Below the pieces are notes generated by a model. It was not told the origin of the DNA, ran no database searches, and was given only the letters and a program-made list of their open reading frames with translations. A stretch of 64,000 nucleotides of DNA from an uncultured Flavobacteriaceae bacterium. GTDB lineage: Bacteria > Bacteroidota > Bacteroidia > Flavobacteriales > Flavobacteriaceae. The translations under genes and the position numbers were made by a program. The DNA lies in assembly GCA_947503005.1 (NCBI GenBank), contig CANNCA010000009.1, positions 62,001-126,000 on the forward strand. The letters run 5' to 3'. Shown here piece after piece: positions 25,997 to 35,521 of this stretch. The first letter of the stretch is position 1. Each line of letters starts with the position of its first letter.

Positions 25997-27328
25997 ATGC
26001 AATTTTTAAAATCATTGTATATTCATAATACCTTTTTCAGGTATATCGCTTTCTTGGCGGCATGTTTTGTCATATCCTATTGGGTGCCTATGCTCTACCC
26101 AATCGCTTGGTTACTGACGTTTGTTTTGTTGGCCTTATTTCTCTTTGACCTGTATCTACTCTACACTTCAGGAAATTGCATCGATGCAGAACGCAGTCTC
26201 CCCAATAAACTATCGAATAGTGACCTGAATCCGGTAAAAATCAAATTCACTTCCAAATACCCATTTAAAGTTCATTTGTCACTTATCGACGAATTACCCG
26301 TTCAGTTTCAAAAACGAGATTTTGAACACCGAACCAGCCTATCAAAAAATGAAAAGGTCGAATTTGAGTATTCGGTACGTCCAGTAGATCGGGGTGAATA
26401 CCTTTTTGGAAACCTTATTCTTTTTGCATCATCTTTTTTAAAGATCATCAAACGGAAATACGTATTCCAGAAAGACCAGATGGTACCCGTATACCCCAGC
26501 ATCGTTCAAATGCAACAGTATGACTTTCTGGCTTTCAGTAATAACTTGACGCAATTCGGACTGAAAAAAATACGTCGAATTGGTCATACCCAAGAATTCG
26601 AACAAATCAAAGAATATGTTCAAGGTGATGATTTCAGAACCATAAATTGGAAAGCCACCGCAAAGAACATTAACTTGATGGTCAATCAATATCAAGACGA
26701 AAAATCACAGCCTATTTTTTCAATTATTGATACCGGCCGAGTAATGAAAATGCCCTTTAACGGGCTAAAACTGTTAGATTACGCCATTAATTCCACCCTA
26801 GCATTCTCGAATGTCGCCCTAAAAAGAAATGATAAAACGGGTATGATCGCTTTTTCAAAAAACATCGAAACCTACGTTCCGGCCGTTCAAAAAATTACGC
26901 ACTTGAATACCATCTTAGAGCAACTGTACAATATTGATACGGATTTCACCGATGCCGATTTCGGTTTACTCTACGCACATATCAAACGAAAAGTCACACA
27001 CCGAAGTTTGCTATTGCTTTACACCAATTTTGAGCATATTTCCGCCCTACGCCGCCAACTACCATTTCTTCTAGCAATCGCTAAAAAACATGTCCTGGTT
27101 GTTATCTTTTTCGAAAATACAGAACTGGAGGAACTCATCGCTCAAGATGCAGAGGACCTTCAAACCATTTATCACAAAACGATCGCCGAAAAATTCTCAT
27201 TGGAAAAAAGGTTGATGCAAAAAGAATTGCAACAATATGGTATTCAGACCATCTTAACCAAACCGGAAAATCTGACCATCAATACGATCAACAAGTATTT
27301 AGAGATCAAAGCCAGAGGAATGTTGTAA
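25997..27328 (+). CDS. DUF58 domain protein (MoxR partner)
   Basis: 443 residues from the ATG at 25997; the in-frame TTG at 25976 overlaps moxR and is unlikely. Two N-terminal membrane helices (about 17-60), then a cytosolic part with the DUF58 signature QGDDFRTINWKATAKNINLMV near residue 220, followed by a VWA-like domain (FSIIDTGRVMKMP; TGMIAFSKNIETYVP), though the metal-site DxSxS is replaced by DTGRV. Partner of the preceding MoxR ATPase in a widespread pairing. Last gene of the operon. Confidence 0.9.
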   Translation: MQFLKSLYIHNTFFRYIAFLAACFVISYWVPMLYPIAWLLTFVLLALFLFDLYLLYTSGNCIDAERSLPNKLSNSDLNPVKIKFTSKYPFKVHLSLIDELPVQFQKRDFEHRTSLSKNEKVEFEYSVRPVDRGEYLFGNLILFASSFLKIIKRKYVFQKDQMVPVYPSIVQMQQYDFLAFSNNLTQFGLKKIRRIGHTQEFEQIKEYVQGDDFRTINWKATAKNINLMVNQYQDEKSQPIFSIIDTGRVMKMPFNGLKLLDYAINSTLAFSNVALKRNDKTGMIAFSKNIETYVPAVQKITHLNTILEQLYNIDTDFTDADFGLLYAHIKRKVTHRSLLLLYTNFEHISALRRQLPFLLAIAKKHVLVVIFFENTELEELIAQDAEDLQTIYHKTIAEKFSLEKRLMQKELQQYGIQTILTKPENLTINTINKYLEIKARGML

Positions 27329-27412
27329 ATCATTCCATCTTAAATTCTTAACTTTCTCGGAATATTAACAATTACGCTAAGGCATTTGCCTTTTCAGGTA
27401 AAACCAACCTTT

Positions 27413-29107
27413 ATGACCCTGTTGAAATTCCGTCTAGTATTTCTCTTATCCTCATTATTTATTCTTTGCCAAACGCAGCTAAATGCACAGACCTATGCTA
27501 AAAACGGCATGGTCGTTTCTTCGGATGAAAGTTCTTCCGAAGTTGGGGTTGACATCCTTAAAAAAGGAGGAAACGCTATAGATGCTGCTGTGGCAACCGC
27601 ATTTTCTTTAGCTGTTACGCATCCGTCAGCAGGGAATATTGGTGGTGGTGGATTCATTGTTTTTATGAATTCAGAAGGGGAAACAACAACCATAGATTTT
27701 AGGGAAAAAGCCCCTCTTGCAGCAACAAACGACATGTATTTGAATGAACAGGGAAAACTTATCGATGGTATCAACCACCATTCCGCCAAAGCAATTGGTG
27801 TGCCCGGAACGGTGGCCGGACTTTACCTTGCTCATAAAAACTATGGCAAACTCCCTTGGAAAACTGTCGTTCAGCCTGCAGTCGACCAAGCAAAAAATGG
27901 ATTTGTATTTAATTGGTACTTATACCGAGCTGCCCAATATTTTACAAGAGAAGGAAATGACAACACCTTTATGAACGGCTATTTTCGAAATGAAAAAGGA
28001 GCAATCCCGGAACCGGGTGAACTTTGGATGCAAAACGAATTAGCTGAAACATTAACATTAATCAGAGATAAGGGGCGTGACGGATTTTACAAAGGAAAAA
28101 CAGCAAAGAAGATTGCCAATTTCATGAAGAAAAACGGTGGTATCATCACCAAAAAAGATTTGGCAAAATATGAGGCGATTGAACGTGAACCCATAAAAGG
28201 GAGCTATAAAGGGTACGATATTTATTCGATGCCTCCTCCAAGTTCAGGTGGTGTTGCTCTAGTAGAAATGATGAACTTAATGGAGCTAGCTGATTTTGAA
28301 ACTATCGAATTCAACTCTGCCGACCATCTTCACTTAGTTGCGGAAGCCATGCGCAGGGCCTTTGCAGATCGCGCAGAGCATTTGGGCGATCCGGATTTTA
28401 ATTTGAACATTCCATTGGAAAAACTTACCTCAAAAGCATTTGCCCAAAAACGTTTTCAAGAAATTAATATGGCCAAAGCCTCCATAAGTGATTCTTCTAG
28501 GTTTGGAAGACTCTATGATGGTGAAAGTACTACACACCTCTCCACCATGGACAAGGAAGGGAATGCCGTTTCTCTTACCTATACCCTAGAGTATAGCTAT
28601 GGTTCTCAAATGGGTTCAAAGGAATTAGGTTTCATTTTTAATAATGAAATGGGAGATTTCAACCCACAGCCGGGCATTACCAAAAGTAATGGACAAATTG
28701 GTACGGCTCCCAATCTGGTAGCTCCTGAAAAAAGAATGCTCTCGAGTATGACACCAACTATCGTAGGCAAAAAAGGAAAGCCATTCTTGGTTATCGGAAG
28801 TCCTGGTGGCCGAACTATAATCAATACGGTATTTCAAACCGTACTCAATGTTTTGGAATTCAAAATGCCAATCGACAAAGCCATTGAAGCTTTGAAAATT
28901 CATCATCAATGGCTTCCTGATCAGATTGTCTATGAAAAACTTTTACTTTCACCAGACACGCGAAAACTATTGGAGGCGAAAGGGCATACCCTCAAGGAGC
29001 GTTTCAATATGGGCGCACTTATGGGTATCACCTATGATGCTGAGAAAGGTATTTTTGTTGGTGCATCTGACTCCTCGCAACCTGATAGTGGTGCGATCGG
29101 ATATTAA
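27413..29107 (+). CDS. ggt: Gamma-glutamyltranspeptidase
   Basis: Cleaves gamma-glutamyl bonds of glutathione and related compounds in the periplasm; made as a proenzyme that self-cleaves. 564 residues with signal peptide (FLLSSLFILCQTQLNAQ). Large-subunit motifs include GNIGGGGFIVFM, IDFREKAPLAA and PPPSSGGVALVEMMN. The autocatalytic nucleophile is T373 in ESTTHLSTMD, followed by VSLTYTLEYSYGSQM and MLSSMTPTIV of the small subunit. The start at 27413 places the signal peptide correctly; the frame from 27386 is less likely. A monocistronic gene. Confidence 0.95.
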   Translation: MTLLKFRLVFLLSSLFILCQTQLNAQTYAKNGMVVSSDESSSEVGVDILKKGGNAIDAAVATAFSLAVTHPSAGNIGGGGFIVFMNSEGETTTIDFREKAPLAATNDMYLNEQGKLIDGINHHSAKAIGVPGTVAGLYLAHKNYGKLPWKTVVQPAVDQAKNGFVFNWYLYRAAQYFTREGNDNTFMNGYFRNEKGAIPEPGELWMQNELAETLTLIRDKGRDGFYKGKTAKKIANFMKKNGGIITKKDLAKYEAIEREPIKGSYKGYDIYSMPPPSSGGVALVEMMNLMELADFETIEFNSADHLHLVAEAMRRAFADRAEHLGDPDFNLNIPLEKLTSKAFAQKRFQEINMAKASISDSSRFGRLYDGESTTHLSTMDKEGNAVSLTYTLEYSYGSQMGSKELGFIFNNEMGDFNPQPGITKSNGQIGTAPNLVAPEKRMLSSMTPTIVGKKGKPFLVIGSPGGRTIINTVFQTVLNVLEFKMPIDKAIEALKIHHQWLPDQIVYEKLLLSPDTRKLLEAKGHTLKERFNMGALMGITYDAEKGIFVGASDSSQPDSGAIGY

Positions 29108-29252
29108 TTTGTCTAGACAATTTATATCACGAGCAACTTTAACACTACCATTTTTAAGTTATTGCCTGATGTGGTGGTGAAAACTTAATCGAGCCGATTG
29201 GTCGGCGTATTTGTGGCCACTCTATTTCTATTGTTCGTCAATTCTCCACTGG

Positions 29253-30179
29253 TTATTCTGCAATCGGGGTGATCTCGATTGATTTAAATTCTACGGGTCC
29301 GTGGTCGCCTTGAATTAATATCGGGCCTGGAGCAGCTTCGTCATTATCCAAAGCACCACCTGTCATTCCTGGAATATTTTGACTATCAATTATAGTTTTT
29401 CCATTGGCAACTATAGTTACCCTTCTACCAATCAAAGTGATATCATAAGTCTGCCATTCCCCTGCAGCTTTGGCAACATTTTCGTTCGGGGTCAGATGCC
29501 CGTAAATTCCCCCGAAATAAATATCGGAAGCTTCCAACCCTTTATTGTCGGCAATCTGCACTTCGTAACGACCACGAAGATAGAGTCCGCTATTACTCCC
29601 TTCCGGATATCGGAACGTAACCGCTATTTTAAAATCGGTGAATTTTTCTTCGCTCACCAAATTTGAACCTGATTTCGGACTGGTCAGTATACCATCGTTC
29701 ACGACCCATTGGTTTTGTCCCATGGCCTTCCATCCATCCAAATTTTTTCCATTGAATAGTTTTTTAGACTTTCCCCATTTCGGATTCTCATTGTAGGGTA
29801 AATCAGGAGCTGGCGAACCTACCCACGAATAGGTTTTTCCATCGGTATAAATGAGTGTTCCTTTTAGTTGGTCATCTTCTTGCATACCAATGAGTTGCAT
29901 ATCAAAACCCTCAGGTTCCCATTGATTAGGAATCGAAAAACTAAATTTTCCCTCTTTGATCTTTACTTCTGCCACAGGTCGTGCACTTCCAAATTTGTAG
30001 CAAAATTTACCCACCATAGTTTTGTTTCCAGAATGACGAACCTCTAACCACGAGGGTACTTCTTTTCCATCTTCCGTAATGATAAGATTCCACTCTCCTT
30101 CGAGTGGATGTCCTTCTTGAGCGAGCGTTGAAAAAGATAATAACAGCGCTAAGACTGCGTAAATTAATCTTGACTTCAT
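29253..30179 (-). CDS. DUF1080 (3-keto-disaccharide hydrolase-like) exported protein
   Basis: 308 residues: signal peptide (LIYAVLALLLSFSTLAQ), an N-terminal beta domain of about 110 residues (GEWNLIITEDGKEVPSWLEV) and a C-terminal DUF1080 jelly-roll (KKLFNGKNLDGWKAMG, WVVNDGILTSP, YPEGSNSGLYLRGRYEVQI, GEWQTYDITLIGRRVTIVANG, GPILIQGDHGPVEFKSI). DUF1080 members are concanavalin-like; one group hydrolyses 3-keto-disaccharides, but most are unassigned. Convergent with ggt and not part of a visible operon. Confidence 0.85.
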   Translation of the reverse strand: MKSRLIYAVLALLLSFSTLAQEGHPLEGEWNLIITEDGKEVPSWLEVRHSGNKTMVGKFCYKFGSARPVAEVKIKEGKFSFSIPNQWEPEGFDMQLIGMQEDDQLKGTLIYTDGKTYSWVGSPAPDLPYNENPKWGKSKKLFNGKNLDGWKAMGQNQWVVNDGILTSPKSGSNLVSEEKFTDFKIAVTFRYPEGSNSGLYLRGRYEVQIADNKGLEASDIYFGGIYGHLTPNENVAKAAGEWQTYDITLIGRRVTIVANGKTIIDSQNIPGMTGGALDNDEAAPGPILIQGDHGPVEFKSIEITPIAE

Positions 30180-30301
30180 AAGTGTTGAATTATGTTAGAT
30201 TTCAAATATAAGAAATCGGTGCTATCCTAAAATACTGGCCACCGAGATTTCGACGGTCAAAATTTCTTATCTTCCAATCAGGAATATTAAATCTTTTGAA
30301 A

Positions 30302-30772
30302 ATGAAAAAAATCTTATGCTTCATATTACTTTTTACAACCTTTCAAATTGTCGCCCAAAGTGACACCGAGAAAGAGGTTGAAGGTGTGATAAAAACTTTT
30401 TTTGAAGGTTTTCATAAAGCGGATACGGTTTTAATGAAGCAGACCATGGCCGATAAACTCGTTTTTCAAACGGCTTTCAAAGACAAAGATCAAAAAGATG
30501 TTTTAAAAACAGATGATGTCAGTGGCTTTATCAAGGCGATAGGCAGCGGTCGCCCCGTGACGGAAAAATGGGAAGAACGCATTACATCATACACTGTAAA
30601 AGTAGATGGTAATATGGCCAACGCTTGGACAGAATATGAATTTTGGCGCGATGGTACCTTTAGTCATTGTGGCGTGAATTCATTTCAACTTTTTCACGAT
30701 AATGGTACTTGGAAAATCATTTACCTTATCGATACCCGCAGACGTTCTAGCTGTGATGCTTACACGGAATAA
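30302..30772 (+). CDS. Exported NTF2-like protein
   Basis: 156 residues, ATG at 30302 (the preceding TTG at 30296 is not needed). Signal peptide ILCFILLFTTFQIVAQ, then a cone-shaped SnoaL/NTF2 domain with VIKTFFEGFHKADTVLMKQTM at the start and AWTEYEFWRDGTFSHCGVNS and WKIIYLIDTRR at the end. Such folds serve as enzymes or ligand-binding modules; none can be chosen. Lies 14 bases before the aminotransferase gene, so likely cotranscribed. Confidence 0.82.
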   Translation: MKKILCFILLFTTFQIVAQSDTEKEVEGVIKTFFEGFHKADTVLMKQTMADKLVFQTAFKDKDQKDVLKTDDVSGFIKAIGSGRPVTEKWEERITSYTVKVDGNMANAWTEYEFWRDGTFSHCGVNSFQLFHDNGTWKIIYLIDTRRRSSCDAYTE

Positions 30773-30786
30773 ATTTTAGATAAAAT

Positions 30787-32064
30787 ATGACCAATAACAG
30801 AAGGAGGTTTTTACAAACTCTTGGTTCTGGTATAGCTGGAACCGCTTTTGTACCAACAAATATATGGGCACGAACAAAAGCCCCATTGTCAGTTGCTTTT
30901 GAAGATTTAAAAATATCGGACAATAGCGAAACGTACTGGGAGATGGTTCAATCACAGTTCAACTTTGCAGACGGATTGACCTATTTCAACAACGGTTCTT
31001 TGGGCGCATGCCCTGCTCCCATTCGAGAAGCAACCATGAACTTTAGAAATACCTTGGACGATTTTCCATCAAAGTACATGTGGGGCGGATGGAAAGATGA
31101 AATTGAAGAAGTACGCAAGAAAACTGCAGATTTATTTTCGGTTTCGGCAGAAGAAATCGCGTTGATTCATAATACTACCGAAGGAATGAACCTTATTGCC
31201 AGTAGTATGGATTTGCAACCAGGAGACGAAATTATATCTGCGGACCATGAACATACCAGTGCCCTGAATCCTTGGAAATATTGGCAAGAAAGTAAGGGTA
31301 CCAAATTAGTGACACCTACTCTACCCATATTGCCTAATAGTGTCGAAGAAGTTGTAAGCATTTACCGAGATGCGATATCTCCAAAAACCAAAGTGATTTC
31401 CATTTGTCATTTGGTCAATACCAACGGAATGATACTTCCCGTAAAAGAAGTTACCCAAATGGCCCATGAAAATGGAATTCTCGTAGCCGTAGACGGTGCG
31501 CAAGCAACAGGTATGTTCGATATTGACTTAAAGGAACTAGGTTGCGATTTTTATACTGTCAGTGCACATAAATGGTTGTTTTCTCCCAAAGGAGTTGGTA
31601 TATTTTACGCCAAACAAGAAAGTCAGAGGTACCTAAAACCGTTGATTGTTGCACGTGGGTATGAGGATAAAAGCATTCGAAGGCTCGAAAATTACAATAC
31701 TAGAAATTTACCCGAGGTATTAGGTTTAGGCGCCGCCTTGGATTTTCGTGAAACCATCGGGGCAAAAAAAATACATCAACGTAGCTATGAATTAAAGCAT
31801 TATTTCAGGGATAAAATAAAAGACAACGAAAAGTTAGTTTTAAAAACTCCCGAGTTGGATTCCCTTTCAGCTGGAATTCAAGTAGTAGAAGTTTTGGGTA
31901 AAGACGTTCAAGAAGTAAAAAACCGCTTGTTTGATGATTACGGAATCGATAGTCGACCTATGAGCAAATTCGAACTCAATGCGGTACGCCTTTCCTTTGC
32001 GATTTTTGTTACCAAAAAACAAATAGATTTTTTGGTTAGTGCTTTGGAAAATTGTGCAAAGTGA
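30787..32064 (+). CDS. Class-V aminotransferase, Tat-exported
   Basis: 425 residues. N-terminus NNRRRFLQTLGSGIAGTAF is a twin-arginine-type signal, unusual for this PLP family and implying periplasmic location as a folded enzyme. The class-V core follows: YFNNGSLGACPAPIREA, EIALIHNTTEGMNLIASSM, GDEIISADHEHTSALNPW and PLP lysine K262 in TVSAHKWLFSPKGVGIFY. Most like the isopenicillin N epimerase / cysteine-desulfurase-like group; reaction unknown. A degraded second copy of its C-terminal half lies at 34804-35316. Confidence 0.88.
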   Translation: MTNNRRRFLQTLGSGIAGTAFVPTNIWARTKAPLSVAFEDLKISDNSETYWEMVQSQFNFADGLTYFNNGSLGACPAPIREATMNFRNTLDDFPSKYMWGGWKDEIEEVRKKTADLFSVSAEEIALIHNTTEGMNLIASSMDLQPGDEIISADHEHTSALNPWKYWQESKGTKLVTPTLPILPNSVEEVVSIYRDAISPKTKVISICHLVNTNGMILPVKEVTQMAHENGILVAVDGAQATGMFDIDLKELGCDFYTVSAHKWLFSPKGVGIFYAKQESQRYLKPLIVARGYEDKSIRRLENYNTRNLPEVLGLGAALDFRETIGAKKIHQRSYELKHYFRDKIKDNEKLVLKTPELDSLSAGIQVVEVLGKDVQEVKNRLFDDYGIDSRPMSKFELNAVRLSFAIFVTKKQIDFLVSALENCAK

Positions 32065-32143
32065 TTTTTAAGTGCAATTACATTCCTACCTGATATTTTA
32101 ATGGATATAATTCGTATTTTCAATTACTTAAATCAAACTGAAA

Positions 32144-34321
32144 ATGAGAATACCAATTTTTACCCTAGCCCTTTGCTTTACACTAGGTTTCATTAACGCA
32201 CAGGAATCTATCTTAGGATTTACTTCTGAAAATGCCAAAAAACAACAACAACTAGAAGCAACTTTTGAATCAAAACTCAATGCCAACAACCTCGATGAGT
32301 GGATGCAGCTAATGGCCGCAGAACCACATTGGGTAGGTACCGAATACGGAGAAAAGAATGCCAAATGGATTCAAAAGCAATTCAAGTCTTGGGGCTATGA
32401 TGCCAAAATAGAAACCTATCACGTGTTGTTTCCTTATCCGAAAGTCAGGGTGCTGGAAATGACCGGACCAACAAGCTACAAGGCAAAATTGACAGCCGTA
32501 CCTGTTGAAGGTGATAAATTTACGGCTCAAGGGGATGCCCTTTTACCTAGCTACAATGCCTTTTCTACGGATGGCGATGTGGAGGCCGAACTGGTATTTG
32601 TCAATTATGGAATTCCCAAAGATTATGAAGAACTCGAAAAATTGGGAATCGATGTCAAGGGCAAAATCGTCATCGCCAAATACCAAGGTTCATGGCGGGG
32701 CATTAAGCCAAAACTGGCCGCGGAAAAAGGAGCGATAGGATGCATTATTTATTCCGACCCACAAGACGACGGATATGTTCGAGGAGACGTATACCCGAAA
32801 GGAGCTTTTAAAAACAAAACGGGTGTGCAACGAGGTTCCGTCATGGATATGCCCACCTACCCTGGTGATGTACTAACTCCCGGATATGGTGCAACCAAAG
32901 ATGCCAAGCGTTTGGACCGAAAGAATGCGCCAACGATTACTAAAATTCCGGTATTGCCCATTTCCTATGAAGATGCAGAGCCTTTGTTGGCTGCTCTAGA
33001 CGGGGCCGTAGCACCAGATTCATGGAAAGGTGGATTGCCGATAACCTATCATATAGGTCCTGGCCCGGCGAAAGTTCATTTAAAATTGGAGTTTGATTGG
33101 CAATTAAAACCAGCGCACAACGTCATCGCCACCATTAAGGGAACCGATTACCCCGACCAATGGGTGATGCGTGGAAACCATCATGATGCATGGGTACATG
33201 GTGCCAACGATCCCATAAGTGGAATGGTCGCCTTAATGGAAGAGGCAAGAGCCGTTGGCGAACTCGCCAAGAAAGGACAGAAACCTAAACGCACCTTGGT
33301 ATACTGTGCATGGGATGCCGAAGAACCGGGCCTAATAGGTTCCACCGAATGGGTAGAGGACCACAAAAAAGAATTGCAGGAAAAAGTAGTCGCTTATATA
33401 AATACCGATGGCAACGGCCGCGGGTTTTTAGGTGCGGGAGGTTCACATTCCCTTCAGGCTATGGTAGGAGAAGTGGCGGGCGCCGTGATGGATCCGCAAA
33501 AAGGGGTTTCCATCAAAGAAAGAAGAATCGCCGTTGATTTGGTGAACGGAGGCACGGAAGACTTCGAACTATATGCATTAGGTTCAGGATCCGACTATAC
33601 GCCATTCATTCAGCATGCGGGCATCGCTTCTTTAAATTTGGGATTTGGTGGCGAGAATTCAGGCGGTGAATATCATACCATTTATGATACCTACCCTCAT
33701 TACAAAAGATTCAAAGATCCTGGCTTCGCATACGGAATAGCGTTGGCGAACACTGCAGGCAGAATTACACTTCGCTTAGCCAATGCAGATGTACTACCCT
33801 TTGAATTCAAACAATGGCACAAAACTGTTTCGGGCTATTTAGATGAAATCATGAAGTTGACCGAAGACATGAGAAGCGGGGTTAAAAAGCACAACAAAAT
33901 GGTTGACAAAAATGTCTTTGAACTCGCTGCTGATCCTAAAAAACCTTTTGTAAAACCTGAGAAAAAAGAAATGATTCCATATCTCGATTTTACACCATTA
34001 CAAAATGAATTAGCAGAACTAAAAATCAGTATAGATGCGTTAGGTTCCGACATGTCAAAACTCTCAAAAAACCAACGTGATGCTGTGAATCTAAAATTGA
34101 TGAAAGCCGAACAAGCATTAACTTATCAAGCGGGACTTCCAAGAAGGTCATGGTACAAACATCAAATTTATGCCCCCGGCTTTTACACAGGTTATGGTGT
34201 AAAAACCTTACCTAGTGTTCGTGAAGCGGTAGAGCAAAAAGATTGGAAAGAAGCGCAAGAGCAAATCGGGGTTTTAACCCAAACCTTGAAGCGGTTTCAT
34301 GAGCATGTGAAAAGTATGTGA
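32144..34321 (+). CDS. M28 peptidase, glutamate carboxypeptidase II-like
   Basis: 725 residues, exported (signal peptide TLALCFTLGFINAQ). It has the three-domain plan of glutamate carboxypeptidase II (PSMA): a protease-associated domain near 130-300 (VFVNYGIPKDYEELEKLGI; GKIVIAKYQGSWRG), then the dizinc peptidase domain with GNHHDAWVHGANDPISG (H346, D356), CAWDAEEPGLIGSTEW, YINTDGNGRG and SGGEYHTIYDTYPHY, and a C-terminal dimerisation domain. Removes C-terminal residues from peptides, probably in the periplasm. Single-gene unit 79 bases after the aminotransferase gene. Confidence 0.92.
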   Translation: MRIPIFTLALCFTLGFINAQESILGFTSENAKKQQQLEATFESKLNANNLDEWMQLMAAEPHWVGTEYGEKNAKWIQKQFKSWGYDAKIETYHVLFPYPKVRVLEMTGPTSYKAKLTAVPVEGDKFTAQGDALLPSYNAFSTDGDVEAELVFVNYGIPKDYEELEKLGIDVKGKIVIAKYQGSWRGIKPKLAAEKGAIGCIIYSDPQDDGYVRGDVYPKGAFKNKTGVQRGSVMDMPTYPGDVLTPGYGATKDAKRLDRKNAPTITKIPVLPISYEDAEPLLAALDGAVAPDSWKGGLPITYHIGPGPAKVHLKLEFDWQLKPAHNVIATIKGTDYPDQWVMRGNHHDAWVHGANDPISGMVALMEEARAVGELAKKGQKPKRTLVYCAWDAEEPGLIGSTEWVEDHKKELQEKVVAYINTDGNGRGFLGAGGSHSLQAMVGEVAGAVMDPQKGVSIKERRIAVDLVNGGTEDFELYALGSGSDYTPFIQHAGIASLNLGFGGENSGGEYHTIYDTYPHYKRFKDPGFAYGIALANTAGRITLRLANADVLPFEFKQWHKTVSGYLDEIMKLTEDMRSGVKKHNKMVDKNVFELAADPKKPFVKPEKKEMIPYLDFTPLQNELAELKISIDALGSDMSKLSKNQRDAVNLKLMKAEQALTYQAGLPRRSWYKHQIYAPGFYTGYGVKTLPSVREAVEQKDWKEAQEQIGVLTQTLKRFHEHVKSM

Positions 34322-34453
34322 AGCCTTTAGAATTTTCTAGAAGGTTGATCAGTAATATCCATTCATTTATTAATAAGAGGTGTTCATAGGCAGAGTGATA
34401 GTTACTCAAAACTAATTCGTATCTTAAACATACAAAAACCAAAATAGCATAGA

Positions 34454-34669
34454 ATGGACTCGAACTACACCAGAATATTCATTGGAAATCCAATTGAGGC
34501 CCAAGGTCTTATCGCACGTTTAAAAGAAGTGGGTATTATCGCTGTGGTAAAAAACGAAGCAGAGTCCGCTCGGTTAGCAGGTTTCGGGGCTTCTCCTCAA
34601 AGTAGTGCCGAGGTTTTTGTTCATAAAGACGAACTTGAAAAGGCGATGAACGTTGTCAAGGTAAATTAA
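34454..34669 (+). CDS. DUF2007 domain small protein
   Basis: 71 residues, a stand-alone DUF2007 ('putative signal-transducing protein') domain: RIFIGNPIEAQGLIARLKEVGIIAVVKN resembles a ferredoxin-like beta-alpha-beta fold and ends in EVFVHKDELEKAMNVV. No active-site residues. Function unknown; probably soluble. Confidence 0.82.
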   Translation: MDSNYTRIFIGNPIEAQGLIARLKEVGIIAVVKNEAESARLAGFGASPQSSAEVFVHKDELEKAMNVVKVN

Positions 34670-34803
34670 TGAGTTTTTCCAAAGAATCGCCTGTTGGCCT
34701 TGTGATAGCAGCATAATCAGCAAAACTTTTCATGAAGGTTTTTTTATACTTCTGTATATAATCTTAACTTCTTTAAATCCTATTGCAAATCTAAGCTCGT
34801 CTT

Positions 34804-35316
34804 GAATTGCATACGGTAAGTGTGCGTAAATGGTTGTTTTGGCCCAAGGGGGTTAGTATTTTCTGTGCCAAACAAATCAGCCAAAAATACTTAAAATCAA
34901 TCATTGTGGCTCGTTGCTATGAAGCTACCAGCATCCGTAGAATAGAAAATTTAATACCTGTAATCTTCCTTAAGTTTTGGTTAAGGAGCGGCTCTAGAAT
35001 ATGGAAATGCTACAGGGTGTACAAAAAATACAAGAACGCCCCTGTGAACTGAAGCACTATTTCTGAAAAAAAATAAGGATATCGAAAAGCTGGTACAAAT
35101 GACTTCTTTGCTAAATACCCTTACAGTAGGCACAAATTATGGAAATCGTCGGCAAGGATGTTCAAGAGGTGAAGAATCATTTTTTTCGATGAATACGGAA
35201 TTGATATTCACCCATATCTAAAGGCAGTATGCCGCTCCATGGCCATTTTTATTACCAAGAAACAGTCAGATACCGTGGGTGTTACTTTGGAAACTATTGC
35301 AGGATTATACACTTGC
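34804..35316 (+). pseudogene. Decayed second copy of the class-V aminotransferase
   Basis: Fragments in two or more frames match the C-terminal ~165 residues of the intact enzyme at 30787-32064. At 34813 TVSVRKWLFWPKGVSIFCAK corresponds to the PLP-site TVSAHKWLFSPKGVGIFYAK; further on IIVARCYEATSIRRIEN, then after indels VQKIQERPCELKHYF-stop-KKI, then IVGKDVQEVKNHFF and, in another frame, DEYGID and MAIFITKKQSD. The PLP histidine-lysine motif has His changed to Arg. Several stops and frameshifts make function impossible. Upstream part of the copy is not found here. The piece sits 2.7 kb downstream of the intact copy. Confidence 0.85.
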
Positions 35317-35521
35317 TTTTCAATTCTACCATTTATACAAAATAATTGACGAATTGCCCTGGGTTTTGGTCAGGTAGTACAGTATTTCTTATAAAAAAAA
35401 TGCGCTTTACTAAATTCGCTATCTTGGTAGTAAACAATGCATCTATTATCCAATCATAAACGCATTTGGTGCCCCCTATCAATTTCAATTGGGTTAATGT
35501 GTGCTCACAAACCACATAAAA

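Noticed and set aside
34322-34346. Hairpin after the M28 gene as terminator
   Set aside because: AGCCTTTAGAA can pair with TCTAGAAGGTT but no T-run follows.
34807-35052. An 81-residue open frame as a small gene
   Set aside because: Its first half is the PLP-site segment of the decayed aminotransferase copy; the rest is frameshifted.
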